A stretch of 64,000 bases of DNA from assembly GCF_003814875.1 (NCBI RefSeq), contig NZ_RKQF01000001.1, positions 10,292,001 through 10,356,000 on the forward strand, in the 5' to 3' direction. Within the stretch, counting starts at the first letter, position 1. The number at the start of each line of letters is the position of its first letter. The stretch comes from Streptomyces sp. Ag109_O5-1 (GTDB taxonomy: Bacteria > Actinomycetota > Actinomycetes > Streptomycetales > Streptomycetaceae). A program made the position numbers and the translations under genes. The notes beneath the pieces were generated by a model. The model did no database searches and was not told where the DNA came from. It saw only the letters and a list, made by a program, of their open reading frames with translations. Shown here piece by piece: positions 1 through 8,561 of this stretch.

Positions 1-2
1 AC

Positions 3-482
3 GGTGTCGTACTCGAACCCCACCTGCAGAACGTCGTCGTCGGTGTCGACGCCGACGGCACCCCGGCGCAGATGCTCTTCCGCGACCTGGAAGGCACCAA
101 GCTCCTGCCCGGACCCCACCGACACACCCTCGCCGACCTCCCGGAGCACGTCCGGCAACCCCTCACCTACGAACCCGAGCACGGCTGGAACCGGGTCGCG
201 TACTGCCTCCTGGTCAACCACACGGCCGAAGTGCTCGGCGCCCTGGCCGACCTCGCCCCGACGCTGGAGCCCGCCCTCTGGGGCCTGGTCCGCGACCACC
301 TCAAGGCCTATGCCCGCACCGCCGCCGAACCGCCACGCCTGCGCGCCCTGCTGTCCGGCGTACCGCTGCCCGCCAAGGCCAACCTTCTGCTGCGCTGGGC
401 CCGCAAGGCCGACCGGCACGCCACCTACGTCCCCCTGACGAGCCCGCTCGGTGCGGACTTCCCCCACGAGGTGATCCGGTGA
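3..482 (+). CDS. NIS siderophore synthetase, IucA/IucC family (C-terminal fragment)
   Basis: The reading frame is open from the left edge and has no start inside the window, so only the last ~160 residues are present. The fragment begins GVVLEPHLQN, which matches the E-x-H-x-Q-N segment of IucA/IucC synthetases, continues with a core segment MLFRDLEGTKLL and ends in the helical FhuF-like C-terminal domain. Members of this family join a carboxylate such as citrate to an amine or alcohol using ATP, without an NRPS. The stop codon overlaps the GTG start of the decarboxylase gene (GTGA), and an exporter follows, so this is the end of a siderophore operon. The exact substrate cannot be told from a fragment. 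Confidence 0.88.
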   Translation, partial: GVVLEPHLQNVVVGVDADGTPAQMLFRDLEGTKLLPGPHRHTLADLPEHVRQPLTYEPEHGWNRVAYCLLVNHTAEVLGALADLAPTLEPALWGLVRDHLKAYARTAAEPPRLRALLSGVPLPAKANLLLRWARKADRHATYVPLTSPLGADFPHEVIR

Positions 483-1690
483 GGTCCGCACTCCTCGAAC
501 ACGTCGGCCGACTCACCGACGACGACCTGCCCGCGTACGTCTACGACCTCCCGGAGCTGCGTGAGCACCTACACGCCATCCGGACCGCACTGCCGAAACG
601 TGTCGAGCTGCTGTACGCGGCCAAGGCCAATTCCGACCCGCGGATCCTGCGGACGCTGGCCGAGCACGTCGACGGGTTCGAGGTGGCCTCCGGCGGCGAG
701 CTGAGTCACGTCCGCGGGCTCGTCCCCGATGCGCCGATCGCCTTCGGAGGCCCCGGCAAGACAGAGAAAGAGCTGGCCCGGGCACTGGACGCCGGAGTGC
801 AGCGGCTGCACATCGAGAGCGAACAGGAACTGCGCCTGGTCACCGCCCTGCTGGGCCACCGGACCGTGGATGTCCTGCTGCGCGTCAACCTGCCCGTCGT
901 AGTCGGCCGGGTCGCGCTCGCGATGGGCGGGCACCCCAGTCCCTTCGGCATGGACCCCGCCCAACTGGACCGCTGTCTGGAGGTGTTCGCCTCCGCCCCG
1001 CGCCTGCGACTGCGCGGACTCCACTTCCATCTGGCCAGCGGACTCGAGGAACGACCCCACCTGGCCCTGATCGACGAGATCCTGACCTGGGCCGAGGACT
1101 GGGCACACCACCGCGCCGTCGACCTGACCGAGGTCAACGTCGGAGGCGGGATGGGCGTCGACTACACCCATCCGCGACGGAAGTTCGACTGGCGCGCCTT
1201 CGGTGCCGGACTGCGCCCGCTCCTGGCCCGCCACCCTCGCCTCACCCTGCGGATCGAACCCGGCCGCTCGGTCACCGCCTACTGCGGCTGGTACGTCACC
1301 CAGGTCCTGGACATCAAGTTCAGCCGCGGGCATGCGTTCGCCGTACTGCGCGGCGGCACCCACCATCTGCGTACCCCGGCGGCGAAACAGCACGACCAGC
1401 CCTTCGAGGTGATCCCCGACGGCCGCTGGGCACGGCCCTGGCAGCGCCCGGAGGCCCGTGACGAGCCGGTGACGCTGGTCGGACAGCTGTGCACCCCCAA
1501 GGACGTCCTGGCCCGCGGGGCCATGGTCGAGCGGCTGCGCGTCGGCGACCGGGTCGCCTTCGCGATGGCCGGCGCCTACGCCTGGAACATCTCCCACCAT
1601 GCGTTCCTCATGCACCCCCACCCGACGTTCCATCATGTCGACGACGCGGAGTCGCCGGCCTCGGGCGGGTACGCCCACCAGCCGTCATGA
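479..1690 (+). CDS. Type III PLP-dependent decarboxylase of siderophore operon (SbnH/LysA-like)
   Basis: 403 aa, fold type III PLP enzyme related to diaminopimelate and ornithine decarboxylases. The PLP lysine lies in YAAKANSDP (about K49), followed by a glycine-rich phosphate loop in VNVGGGMGVDY, the EPGRS segment, and near the C terminus LCTPKDVL, which corresponds to the family's catalytic Cys/Asp motif. The GTG start overlaps the stop of the IucA/IucC gene, and the stop overlaps the ATG of the MFS gene. This neighbourhood resembles staphyloferrin B operons, where SbnH decarboxylates an intermediate, so a siderophore precursor is a likelier substrate than free diaminopimelate. That assignment is inference from context. 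Confidence 0.85.
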   Translation: MRSALLEHVGRLTDDDLPAYVYDLPELREHLHAIRTALPKRVELLYAAKANSDPRILRTLAEHVDGFEVASGGELSHVRGLVPDAPIAFGGPGKTEKELARALDAGVQRLHIESEQELRLVTALLGHRTVDVLLRVNLPVVVGRVALAMGGHPSPFGMDPAQLDRCLEVFASAPRLRLRGLHFHLASGLEERPHLALIDEILTWAEDWAHHRAVDLTEVNVGGGMGVDYTHPRRKFDWRAFGAGLRPLLARHPRLTLRIEPGRSVTAYCGWYVTQVLDIKFSRGHAFAVLRGGTHHLRTPAAKQHDQPFEVIPDGRWARPWQRPEARDEPVTLVGQLCTPKDVLARGAMVERLRVGDRVAFAMAGAYAWNISHHAFLMHPHPTFHHVDDAESPASGGYAHQPS

Positions 1691-2967
1691 ACGGCGGTAC
1701 CCGCATGCGGATGACGGCCGTACTCATGTCCCGGAACTTCCGTCGCTACCTGCTCGGGCAGCTGACCTCCAACATCGGCACCTGGATGCAGCGCGCCGCC
1801 CAGGACCTGCTCGTCCTCCACCTCACCGGCAACAGCGGCAGTGCGGTCGGCCTCGTGACCGCACTGCAGTTCCTGCCGCAGACCCTGTTCGGCCTCACCG
1901 GAGGCGTCCTCGCCGACCGGTACCCCAGGCGGCGACTGCTGCTCCTGACCCAGACGGCCATGGGAGCGCAGTCCCTCCTGCTCGGACTGCTGACCGTCAC
2001 CGGGGCGGTGAACCCGCTCTCCGTCTACGCGCTGGCCTTCGTCCTCGGCACGGCCACCGCGGTGGACGGCCCCGCCCGCAGCGCCTTCATCTGCGAACTG
2101 GTCGCCCGCGAGGGCGTGGCCGTCGCGGTCAGCCTGAACGCCGCCCAGTTCAACATGGCCCGCGTCCTGGGCCCCGCCCTCGCCGGCCTCACCGTCGCCG
2201 CCTTCGGCACCGGTCCCGTGTTCCTCGCGAACGCCGCCTCGTACCTGGCTGTCCTCTACGGCCTGATCACCATCCGCACGGCCGGCCCCGGCCGGCCCAG
2301 CACAGACCGGGCTCGACTGCGCGACGCCTTCCACGACATCGCCTCCACCCCGGAGCTGCTCCTGCCGGTCTGTCTCATCGCCGTCGTCGGCACCTTCGGC
2401 CTCAACTTCCAGGTCACCATCTCGCTCGCGGCCATGACCGTCTTCCACTCGGGCGCCGCCGCCTTCGGGTACCTCTCCGCCGCCTACGCCGTGGGCAGCC
2501 TCGTCGGCGCGATCCACGGGGCGAGCCGCGGCAAGCCCCCCACGGTCCGACGCCTGACCACCACCACCGTGGTCTTCGGAGTGCTGGAGGCGGCACTGGG
2601 CCTGATGCCGGGCTACGGCACCTTCATGGCCCTGCTGATCCCCACCGGTTTCGCCGCGGTCACCGTGACCACCACCGCCAACGCACTGACCCAGCTCCAC
2701 GCCGACCCGCAGCTGCGCGGTCGTGTCATGTCCGTCTACTTCCTCGTCCTCCTCGGCGGCACCCCTGTCGGCGCCCCACTGGTCGGCCTGGTGTCGGACA
2801 CCCTCGGCGCCCGCTCCAGTCTGGTCCTGGGCGGCGTCGTCTCCGCGTCCTGCGCACTCGCGCTGTCCGCTGTGATCGGACGGCGCGTCCGACGGCTCCC
2901 CCCGATCACCCGCCCGGCCCCCATGACCGGCCCAGCCCTCACACCGGCTCGCCCGGCCGATCCGTGA
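1687..2967 (+). CDS. MFS transporter, probable siderophore exporter
   Basis: 426 aa counted from the ATG that overlaps the decarboxylase stop (ATGA); the longer open frame upstream is a shadow. The protein opens with SRNFRRYLLGQLTSNIGTWM, typical of the MFS_3 / enterobactin-exporter-like group, and carries the loop motif GGVLADRYPRRR between helices 2 and 3. About 10-12 hydrophobic segments are visible. Position as third gene of a siderophore operon suggests that it exports the finished siderophore. Its last 29 bases overlap the convergent end of the DNA ligase gene. Confidence 0.85.
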   Translation: MNGGTRMRMTAVLMSRNFRRYLLGQLTSNIGTWMQRAAQDLLVLHLTGNSGSAVGLVTALQFLPQTLFGLTGGVLADRYPRRRLLLLTQTAMGAQSLLLGLLTVTGAVNPLSVYALAFVLGTATAVDGPARSAFICELVAREGVAVAVSLNAAQFNMARVLGPALAGLTVAAFGTGPVFLANAASYLAVLYGLITIRTAGPGRPSTDRARLRDAFHDIASTPELLLPVCLIAVVGTFGLNFQVTISLAAMTVFHSGAAAFGYLSAAYAVGSLVGAIHGASRGKPPTVRRLTTTTVVFGVLEAALGLMPGYGTFMALLIPTGFAAVTVTTTANALTQLHADPQLRGRVMSVYFLVLLGGTPVGAPLVGLVSDTLGARSSLVLGGVVSASCALALSAVIGRRVRRLPPITRPAPMTGPALTPARPADP

Positions 2968-5074
2968 CGCCTCCATGGAAGCCGGCGACGAGGGCGCCGA
3001 ACTCGTCGGGCGTGGCGAGCCGGACGCCGAGTTGTTCGGCCTTGGCGCGCTTGGAGCCCGCGCCCTCTCCCGCCACGACGAGGGTGGTCTTCTTGGAGAC
3101 GCTGGAGGAGGAGCGGCCGCCGGCCCGCTCGATGAGCTCGTTCATCTCGTTGCGGGAGAGCTTCTCCAGGGCACCCGTCATGGCGCCGGTGACGACCACG
3201 GTCATCCCGGCCAGCGGGCCCGCCTCCGGCGCGGCCGCGGGCGCCTCGCCGGGAGATGCCTCGCCGTCGGGTGCCGCGGCGTCCGCGGGGGAGGGCGGGG
3301 TGGCGCCGGGCTCGGTCATGTTGACGCCCGCGGCGGCCAGTCGTTCGATGAGCGGGGCGAGTTCGGCCAGTTCCGCGACGATCGAGGGGGCCTTCTCCAC
3401 GCCGATGCCCTCGACCTGCTGCATCGCCTCGGCGTCGGCGGCGCGCACGGCGTCCATGGTGGCGAAGTGGCGGGCGATACGCCGGGACATGGACCGGCCG
3501 GTACCGCGCACACCGAGCGCGCACAGCACCCGGGACAGCGGCTGCTGCCTGGCCTTGGCTATCGCGGCGAGGAGGTTGTCGGTGCTGGTCTCGCCCATCC
3601 GGTCCAGCCCGAGCAGCTGTTCGCGGGTGAGAGCGAACAGGCCGGCGAGATCGGTGACGAGGCCGGCGTCGACGAGCTGGACGACGCGGGTGGCGCCGAG
3701 GCCTTCGATGTCGAGCTGGTCGCGGCCGGCGGCGTAGGAGAGCGAGGCGACCAGGTGGCAGTTGCGGCCCTGCGCGCACCGCCAGCGTTCCTCGCTCCTG
3801 TCGATGGCCGATCCGCAGCGCGGGCAGGTCTCGGGGAAGGCGATGGGCTGTTCGTCGCCGGTACGCAGGTGGGCGACCGGGGCCTGGATACGGGGGATGA
3901 CGTCGCCCGCGCGGTGCACCATGACCTGGTCGCCCAGACGCAGGTCGCGGCGGGTGATGTCGGCCGGGTTGTGCAGGGTGGCGTAGGTGATGGTGGAGCC
4001 GTCGATGACGACCGGTTCGAGGACGCCGCGCGGGGCGATGATCCCGGTGCGGCCCACGTTCCACTCCACCTCCAGCAGCCGGGTGATCTTCTCCACGGCC
4101 GGGAGCTTGTAGGCGATCGCCCATCTGGGTGCGCGCGAGCCGGATCCCGCGGCCTGCTGGTCGGCGGCGAGGTCGGCCTTGATGACGATGCCGTCGATGC
4201 CGAACGGCAGCCCGGCACGGACCGCGGCGATCTCCGCCACCCGGGCCAGTACCTGCTCGACGGTCTCGGCGACGGTGTCCGGGATGTCGGTGCGGGCGCT
4301 GGTGTGCACACCGAACTCGGCGACCAGACGCATGAGATCGCCGTGCGCGGACGTGTTCAGCCGCTCGGTCAGCGTGGGGTCGGTGGCGGGCAGGGGCAGC
4401 AGTCCGTAGCCGAAGAACGTCATCGGCACCGTGTAGACGCGCTCCTTGGCCCGCAGGGTGCCGGCCGCGGCGTTGCGGGGGTTGGCGAACGGCTGCCCGC
4501 CGTGCTGGGTGCGCACCTCGTTGGCGTACTCGAACTGCGCGTTCGTCATGAGGACTTCGCCGCGCACCTCCACGGTGACCGGCTCGGCCAGCTGCTCGGG
4601 CAGTCCCTCGATGGTGCCGATCGCGTGCGAGACGTCCTCCCCGGCCGTCCCGTCGCCCCGGGTGATCAGCCGGGTGAGTCGGCCGGCGGTGTAGCGGGCG
4701 GCGATCGCCAGGCCGTCCAGCTTCGGCCCGACGTGGAAGCGGGTCACCTCGTGCCCGACACGACGGGCCAGGGACTCGGTCCAGGCGGTGAACTCCTCGG
4801 CGGAGAACACGTTGTCCAGGCTCAGCATCGCCGCCGAATGCGGGACATCGCCCTCCACCGCGCCGCCGGCCACCTTCCCGGTGGGGGAGCCGGACAGCAC
4901 CTGTTCGGGGTGTACGGCCTCGTATGCGGCGATCCCGCGCACCAGCCGGTCGTAGGCGTCGTCGTCCAGCGGCGAGGTGCCGCCCGCGTAGTACGCGGCT
5001 GCTGCCTCTACGGCGTCCTCGACCGCCTGTGCGTAGGCGGCGGCATCCACGATCACTGCTGCAGGTGTTGTCAT
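2939..5074 (-). CDS. ligA: NAD-dependent DNA ligase (LigA family, probably a secondary paralogue)
   Basis: 711 aa from the ATG at 5074. It seals nicks using NAD+. Visible in order: N-terminal Ia-like segment, adenylation domain with MLSLDNVF and the nucleotidyl lysine in KLDG (K118), OB fold, Cys4 zinc finger (CPRC, then CAQGRNC), helix-hairpin-helix repeats (IEGLGATRVVQLVDAG, VEGIGVEKA) and a C-terminal BRCT domain (GMTVVVTGAMTG). All catalytic parts appear intact. The segment after the zinc finger reads LSYAAGRDQLDIEGLG instead of the usual SR-x-AMDIEGLG. Together with the position beside a siderophore operon, this suggests a second copy rather than the housekeeping enzyme, but that needs the rest of the genome. 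Confidence 0.9.
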   Translation of the reverse strand: MTTPAAVIVDAAAYAQAVEDAVEAAAAYYAGGTSPLDDDAYDRLVRGIAAYEAVHPEQVLSGSPTGKVAGGAVEGDVPHSAAMLSLDNVFSAEEFTAWTESLARRVGHEVTRFHVGPKLDGLAIAARYTAGRLTRLITRGDGTAGEDVSHAIGTIEGLPEQLAEPVTVEVRGEVLMTNAQFEYANEVRTQHGGQPFANPRNAAAGTLRAKERVYTVPMTFFGYGLLPLPATDPTLTERLNTSAHGDLMRLVAEFGVHTSARTDIPDTVAETVEQVLARVAEIAAVRAGLPFGIDGIVIKADLAADQQAAGSGSRAPRWAIAYKLPAVEKITRLLEVEWNVGRTGIIAPRGVLEPVVIDGSTITYATLHNPADITRRDLRLGDQVMVHRAGDVIPRIQAPVAHLRTGDEQPIAFPETCPRCGSAIDRSEERWRCAQGRNCHLVASLSYAAGRDQLDIEGLGATRVVQLVDAGLVTDLAGLFALTREQLLGLDRMGETSTDNLLAAIAKARQQPLSRVLCALGVRGTGRSMSRRIARHFATMDAVRAADAEAMQQVEGIGVEKAPSIVAELAELAPLIERLAAAGVNMTEPGATPPSPADAAAPDGEASPGEAPAAAPEAGPLAGMTVVVTGAMTGALEKLSRNEMNELIERAGGRSSSSVSKKTTLVVAGEGAGSKRAKAEQLGVRLATPDEFGALVAGFHGGVTDRPGEPV

Positions 5075-5285
5075 ACGCCGCATCCTGCCGCCCACCACTG
5101 ACAACGGGACCGGACGCAGGGGCTGCAGGGCCGTCGCCTTGTTACCGGATACGGACAGAGCCGGGTGAACAACGCCCGCCCCGGGGCCATCTCACGGGGT
5201 GCAGCGAAACAGCCGATGCGGTCGGTCGCCCTGCGGGAGCAGGGGGAGATGCCGCGTCCTGACCGCCCATGGGGGAGCTTTCATC

Positions 5286-5978
5286 ATGACCACGAACCGT
5301 GCCCGCCGTACCGCCCGTGCCGCCGGCCTGGTGGCCGTCGCCGCCGCCGCGGCACTGTCGCTGACCGCCTGCCAGAGCGGGGGCAAGGACGCCGCCGCCG
5401 GCTGGGAGAAAAAGGTCTCCGCCTCCCCCTCCACCGGTGAGGGCGGTGGGCTCGGTGGGGCCAAGACCAGCGGCGCCGGGACCGGTCTGCGGACGCAGAC
5501 GACCGCCGCGCACCGTTCCACCACTCCCGCCGCCACGCCCAGGACGGCATCCCCCAAGACGGCATCCCCGGTCCGCACCCAGACCCTGCCCGACGGGAGC
5601 AAGGCCGAGATCCGCAAGCTCGGTACCGAGCACTACCTGCTCAAGATCGTCAACCATGGTGACGTCCTGGGCACGATGGAGACGAACCACCGGGACGCCG
5701 GGCTCGACGCCAACGACATGTTCATCCTGCTCACCCGCGACGGCCGGGTCCAGGCCTGGATGGGCGGCGGACACGAGGGACCGGGCACCTCCGAGCTCAT
5801 GGGCGGCTGGACGGCCAAGGTCACCAAGGTCGGTGAGGACCACTACCGCGCGCGGATCCTCGGCGACGCCGGCGGCGTGTCCGCCACGCTGGACGCGAAC
5901 GGGCAGGACGTCGGTGCCGAGGTCGACCGCGTCTACATCGTGCTCAGCGCGGGCGGCGTGATCAGCGCCCACGCGTAG
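5286..5978 (+). CDS. Putative lipoprotein of unknown function
   Basis: 230 aa from the ATG at 5286, which follows a GGGGGAG ribosome-binding site; the upstream extension of the open frame has no such site. The N terminus is a lipoprotein signal: MTTNRARR, a hydrophobic run, and the lipobox LTAC. A low-complexity Ser/Thr/Pro/Ala/Lys linker follows (about residues 40-105), then a compact C-terminal region of about 125 aa rich in Gly, Asp and His (for example TNHRDAGLDANDMFIL). A similar N-x-x-D-x-G-x-D pattern recurs as DANGQDVGAEVD, hinting at an internal duplication. I do not recognise the family. It is probably anchored to the outer face of the membrane. Confidence 0.75.
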   Translation: MTTNRARRTARAAGLVAVAAAAALSLTACQSGGKDAAAGWEKKVSASPSTGEGGGLGGAKTSGAGTGLRTQTTAAHRSTTPAATPRTASPKTASPVRTQTLPDGSKAEIRKLGTEHYLLKIVNHGDVLGTMETNHRDAGLDANDMFILLTRDGRVQAWMGGGHEGPGTSELMGGWTAKVTKVGEDHYRARILGDAGGVSATLDANGQDVGAEVDRVYIVLSAGGVISAHA

Positions 5979-6040
5979 CCGCGGGCCCGGCAGCGCGGCG
6001 GAGCGCCTCGCAGGCCGTACGCGATGCCGATGCCGGTGAC

Positions 6041-6069
6041 GGCGTGCGCGTCCCCGGGAGGCGCACGCC
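6041..6069. terminator. Hairpin between convergent genes
   Basis: Perfect 9-bp inverted repeat GGCGTGCGC / GCGCACGCC around an 11-base loop, in the 102-bp gap between the lipoprotein gene and the convergent small barrel-protein gene. There is no T-tract, as is common for actinomycete terminators, and it could act in both directions. Confidence 0.5.
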
Positions 6070-6080
6070 GCCGGCAGGGC

Positions 6081-6380
6081 TCAGCGCAGGACGACGTTGT
6101 GGGCAGGCGAGACGTCCGGCCGGACATCGCCGTAGCCCAGGTCGGTGAGGACGGGGCCGAGGATCTTGGCGAAGGCCTCGAACGACTCGGGAGACTCCCA
6201 TACGTCGGTGACGCGCCAACAGCCGCCGACCGGCCCGGCGATGTGGGCGAGCAGCCCGGGCGCGGGCAGGTCGGCCGGCGAGGCGAAGCCCCGGCCTTCG
6301 GTGACGCGGTCGATGCAGGTGTCGTACAACTCCTGGGCGGCAGGCGTGTTCTCGAGGTCGAAGGTCACGATGACGGGCAT
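6081..6380 (-). CDS. Small dimeric alpha-beta barrel (ABM-like) protein
   Basis: 99 aa from the ATG at 6380, preceded by an AGGAG ribosome-binding site. The sequence VIVTFDLENTPAAQELYDTC...GCWRVTDVWESPESFEAF...ILGPVLTDLG has the alternating strand-helix pattern and the W-x-V-x-D-V-W-E-S-x-E-x-F segment typical of antibiotic-biosynthesis-monooxygenase-like barrels. Such proteins are often hypothetical; some act on quinones or polyketides, but nothing here fixes a substrate. It is monocistronic, convergent with the lipoprotein gene upstream on the map and divergent from the HNH-like lipoprotein gene. Confidence 0.72.
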   Translation of the reverse strand: MPVIVTFDLENTPAAQELYDTCIDRVTEGRGFASPADLPAPGLLAHIAGPVGGCWRVTDVWESPESFEAFAKILGPVLTDLGYGDVRPDVSPAHNVVLR

Positions 6381-6735
6381 GGTCGGGTGCTCCTGTCCGT
6401 TGTCCGCCGGATCCGGCGGATGCCGCCCCACGGTCTCCCCGCTCCGACGGCGGCGGCAACGGCGCACGGTACGGCTCGCCGGAGCGCCGGGAGCTGTGGC
6501 ATGTGCGGGCGCTCACCGCGCGTGCCCCGCACGCTCCTTGTGCCGTGTCCCCCGGGCATCGTTTTGGCCCATGCGTTCCACGACGCGCGCCGATTCGGTC
6601 CTCCCGGAGGCCGGCGGGCCCTTCGGTCCGCCTGCGGCGACCGGCTCGCCTCTGTGCGCCGTACCCCCGCGCGGTAGGGCTCCGGCCGGGTAGGGCAGCA
6701 TCTCCTCAGCCGTTGCCTGACCATGAGAGGCCGTC
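6381..6735. other. 355-bp divergent intergenic region
   Basis: Separates the ABM-like gene from the HNH-like lipoprotein gene, so it must hold both promoters. Open frames here are GC-driven shadows without ribosome-binding sites. A short near-repeat (GGTAGGGCTCC, GGTAGGGCA) lies at about 6675-6700. I see no RNA gene or convincing operator. Confidence 0.5.
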
Positions 6736-7401
6736 ATGACGTCCACCCGCCGCGCCGCTTCGATAGCGGTGCTGTCCTGCCTGATACTCGCGGGCTGCAA
6801 GTCCGGATCGCTCGGCGGTTCGTCACCGTCTCCGGGCGGGAGCGCATCCGCCCCGGCGTCCGGTGCGGCCGGTGGTGCCGGTCGGAAGATAGCGGTCGGG
6901 GCCGGTCCGCAGAAGAACTACACGGTCCAGCAACAGCCGTCGGCGGGGTCGTGCCACTACCGGTACGAGAAGGGTGAACCGCTCCAGGATCCGGCGTGCA
7001 CGCCGGGCGCGATCTCCCCGGCCGTGACGCAGGCGAACATCGCGTCGACGATATGCCGCAAGGGCGGCTACACCTCCGGGGTACGCCCCTCCGCCTATGT
7101 GACGGGCAAGGAGAAGCGGCTCAACGCGGCCTCCTACAGCGATACCGGCAGTCTGAGCAATGACGAGTACGACCACTTGATCAGCCTGCAGCTCGGCGGC
7201 GACCCCAACGACCCGCGGAACCTGTGGGTGGAGCCGGCCGACCCCGGCCACAAGAAGGGCTCCGGGGTGAACAACGCGAAGGACCCGGTGGAGACGAAGC
7301 TGCACACCGCGGTCTGCTCCGGAAAGGTCACCCTCGCCGCCGCGCAGCAGGCCATAGTGACGGACTGGACCACCGCGCTCAGCCGCCTCGGCCTCAGCTG
7401 A
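6736..7401 (+). CDS. Lipoprotein with HNH-like (DHL...NLW) nuclease motif
   Basis: 221 aa. The N terminus is a lipoprotein signal ending in the lipobox ILAGC, followed by a Gly/Ser/Ala-rich linker. The C-terminal half carries NDEYDHLISLQLGG, then NDPRNLWVEP, then a helical tail. The D-H pair followed by L-x-L-G-G and a conserved N-L-W matches the beta-beta-alpha metal motif of HNH-type nucleases found in secreted actinobacterial proteins. Four cysteines (SCHYRYEKGE, PACTPG, TICRKGG, AVCSGK) could form two disulfides, fitting an extracellular location. Nuclease activity is inferred. The start is supported by GAGAGG just upstream. Confidence 0.75.
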   Translation: MTSTRRAASIAVLSCLILAGCKSGSLGGSSPSPGGSASAPASGAAGGAGRKIAVGAGPQKNYTVQQQPSAGSCHYRYEKGEPLQDPACTPGAISPAVTQANIASTICRKGGYTSGVRPSAYVTGKEKRLNAASYSDTGSLSNDEYDHLISLQLGGDPNDPRNLWVEPADPGHKKGSGVNNAKDPVETKLHTAVCSGKVTLAAAQQAIVTDWTTALSRLGLS

Positions 7402-7491
7402 CCCGAGTGCTCTTCGGCGGTCCCGTGGCCGTCCGGAGGGAGCTGTCCGGAGGGAGCGCCGGAGTCGCCGGGCCGTCTCCTGGATGCCAGC

Positions 7492-7524
7492 CTGGAGTCC
7501 TGCTGGAGTCCTGCTGGAGTCCTG
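7492..7524. repeat. 11-bp direct repeat, three perfect copies
   Basis: CTGGAGTCCTG occurs three times head to tail at 7492-7502, 7503-7513 and 7514-7524, just before the ribosome-binding site of the cyclase-family gene. It could be slippage-prone DNA or three operator half-sites. Confidence 0.85.
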
Positions 7525-7546
7525 GTCGTGGGAGGGATGGAAGCCG

Positions 7547-8479
7547 ATGACCTCCGACATCTCCGGCCCGGTCGTCTCCCGGCAGGAGTTCGACGAGCTC
7601 TTCATGTCGCTGCGCACTTGGGGGCGCTGGCCGGCGGCCGGTCGCGGGGCCTTCAACCGGGTGACCGCCGAGCACGCACGTCGGGCTGCCGCCCTGGTGC
7701 GGTCCGGGACCGTCGTACCCACGGCCCTGCCCTGGAACACCCGCTCCGGCCCGGACAACCCCAGGCCCGCCCTGCACCACATGACCGACCTGGGTGACGT
7801 GGAGAGCCCGGAACCGGCCACCCACAAGGACTTCGTCGCCGCCGACTACCACGGCAAGGGCATCTCCCACCTCGACGCGCTCAGCCACGTCGCCTACCGG
7901 GGGGAGCTGTACGACGGCCGCTCGGCGCGCGGTCACATCGATGCGGGCGGCGCCCGCTTCGGAGCGGTGTCGGAGCTCGGTCCGCTCGTCACGACGGGCG
8001 TGCTGCTCGATCTGCCCGCTGTCCTCGACGTCCCTTGGCTGGAGCCGGGGCGGGCGGTACGCGCGGCGGACGTGCTCGCGGTCGAGCGGGCGCTCGGTGT
8101 GACCGTCGGCGAAGGCGATGCCGTGCTGCTGCGCTCCGGGCACGCCAGGCGCCGACGCGAAGTCGGTGCCTGGGACTCGGGGGCGTTGAGCGCGGGCTTT
8201 CATGTGGACGCCGTACCGCTGCTGGCCGAGCGCGGCATCGCCTTGCTCGGTGGCGACGGCGACAGCGACGTACGGCCCTCGCCCGTGCCCGGCGTGCACT
8301 CGCCGGTGCACGCCCTGGCCGTGGCCGCGCTGGGGGTGCCGCTGCTGGACAACCTCGACCTGGAGGCCCTGTCCGCGGCGACCGCCGAGGCCGGCCGGTA
8401 CACGTTCATGCTGGTCGTGGCCCCGCTGAACATCCCTGGCGGGACGGGATCGCCCGTCAACCCGGTAGCGGTGCTGTGA
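7547..8479 (+). CDS. Cyclase-family metal-dependent hydrolase (kynurenine formamidase-like)
   Basis: 310 aa from the ATG at 7547, preceded by GGGAGGG. The family signature is GISHLDALSHV (H-x-D-x3-H), the metal-binding motif of the cyclase / kynurenine formamidase superfamily, followed later by LLRSGHARRR and GVHSPVHALAVAALGVPLLDNLDLEAL, also characteristic. Members hydrolyse amide or ester bonds in small molecules such as N-formylkynurenine or act in polyketide pathways. No kynurenine genes are adjacent, so the substrate is unknown. It lies just upstream of the large sensor-phosphatase gene in the same direction, with an 82-bp gap holding a weak hairpin. Confidence 0.85.
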   Translation: MTSDISGPVVSRQEFDELFMSLRTWGRWPAAGRGAFNRVTAEHARRAAALVRSGTVVPTALPWNTRSGPDNPRPALHHMTDLGDVESPEPATHKDFVAADYHGKGISHLDALSHVAYRGELYDGRSARGHIDAGGARFGAVSELGPLVTTGVLLDLPAVLDVPWLEPGRAVRAADVLAVERALGVTVGEGDAVLLRSGHARRRREVGAWDSGALSAGFHVDAVPLLAERGIALLGGDGDSDVRPSPVPGVHSPVHALAVAALGVPLLDNLDLEALSAATAEAGRYTFMLVVAPLNIPGGTGSPVNPVAVL

Positions 8480-8501
8480 CTCTCGCCGCCGATGTCCGTA
8501 T

Positions 8502-8522
8502 CCTCACTTATATGAGGTTTTT
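8502..8522 (+). terminator. Weak hairpin plus T-run
   Basis: CCTCA-CTTATA-TGAGG followed by TTTTT between the cyclase gene and the sensor-phosphatase gene. The 5-bp stem is short, so this could equally be an operator in the promoter of the next gene; the stretch is unusually AT-rich for this genome. Confidence 0.3.
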
Positions 8523-8561
8523 ACGTAATGCCGGTTGTTGCGAATGTGAGCGAGGCAAGGC

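Noticed and set aside
1599..3737. 712-codon plus-strand frame over the MFS and ligase genes
   Set aside because: Arg/Pro/Ser/Thr-rich translation in another frame of two clearly recognised genes; no ribosome-binding site or motif.
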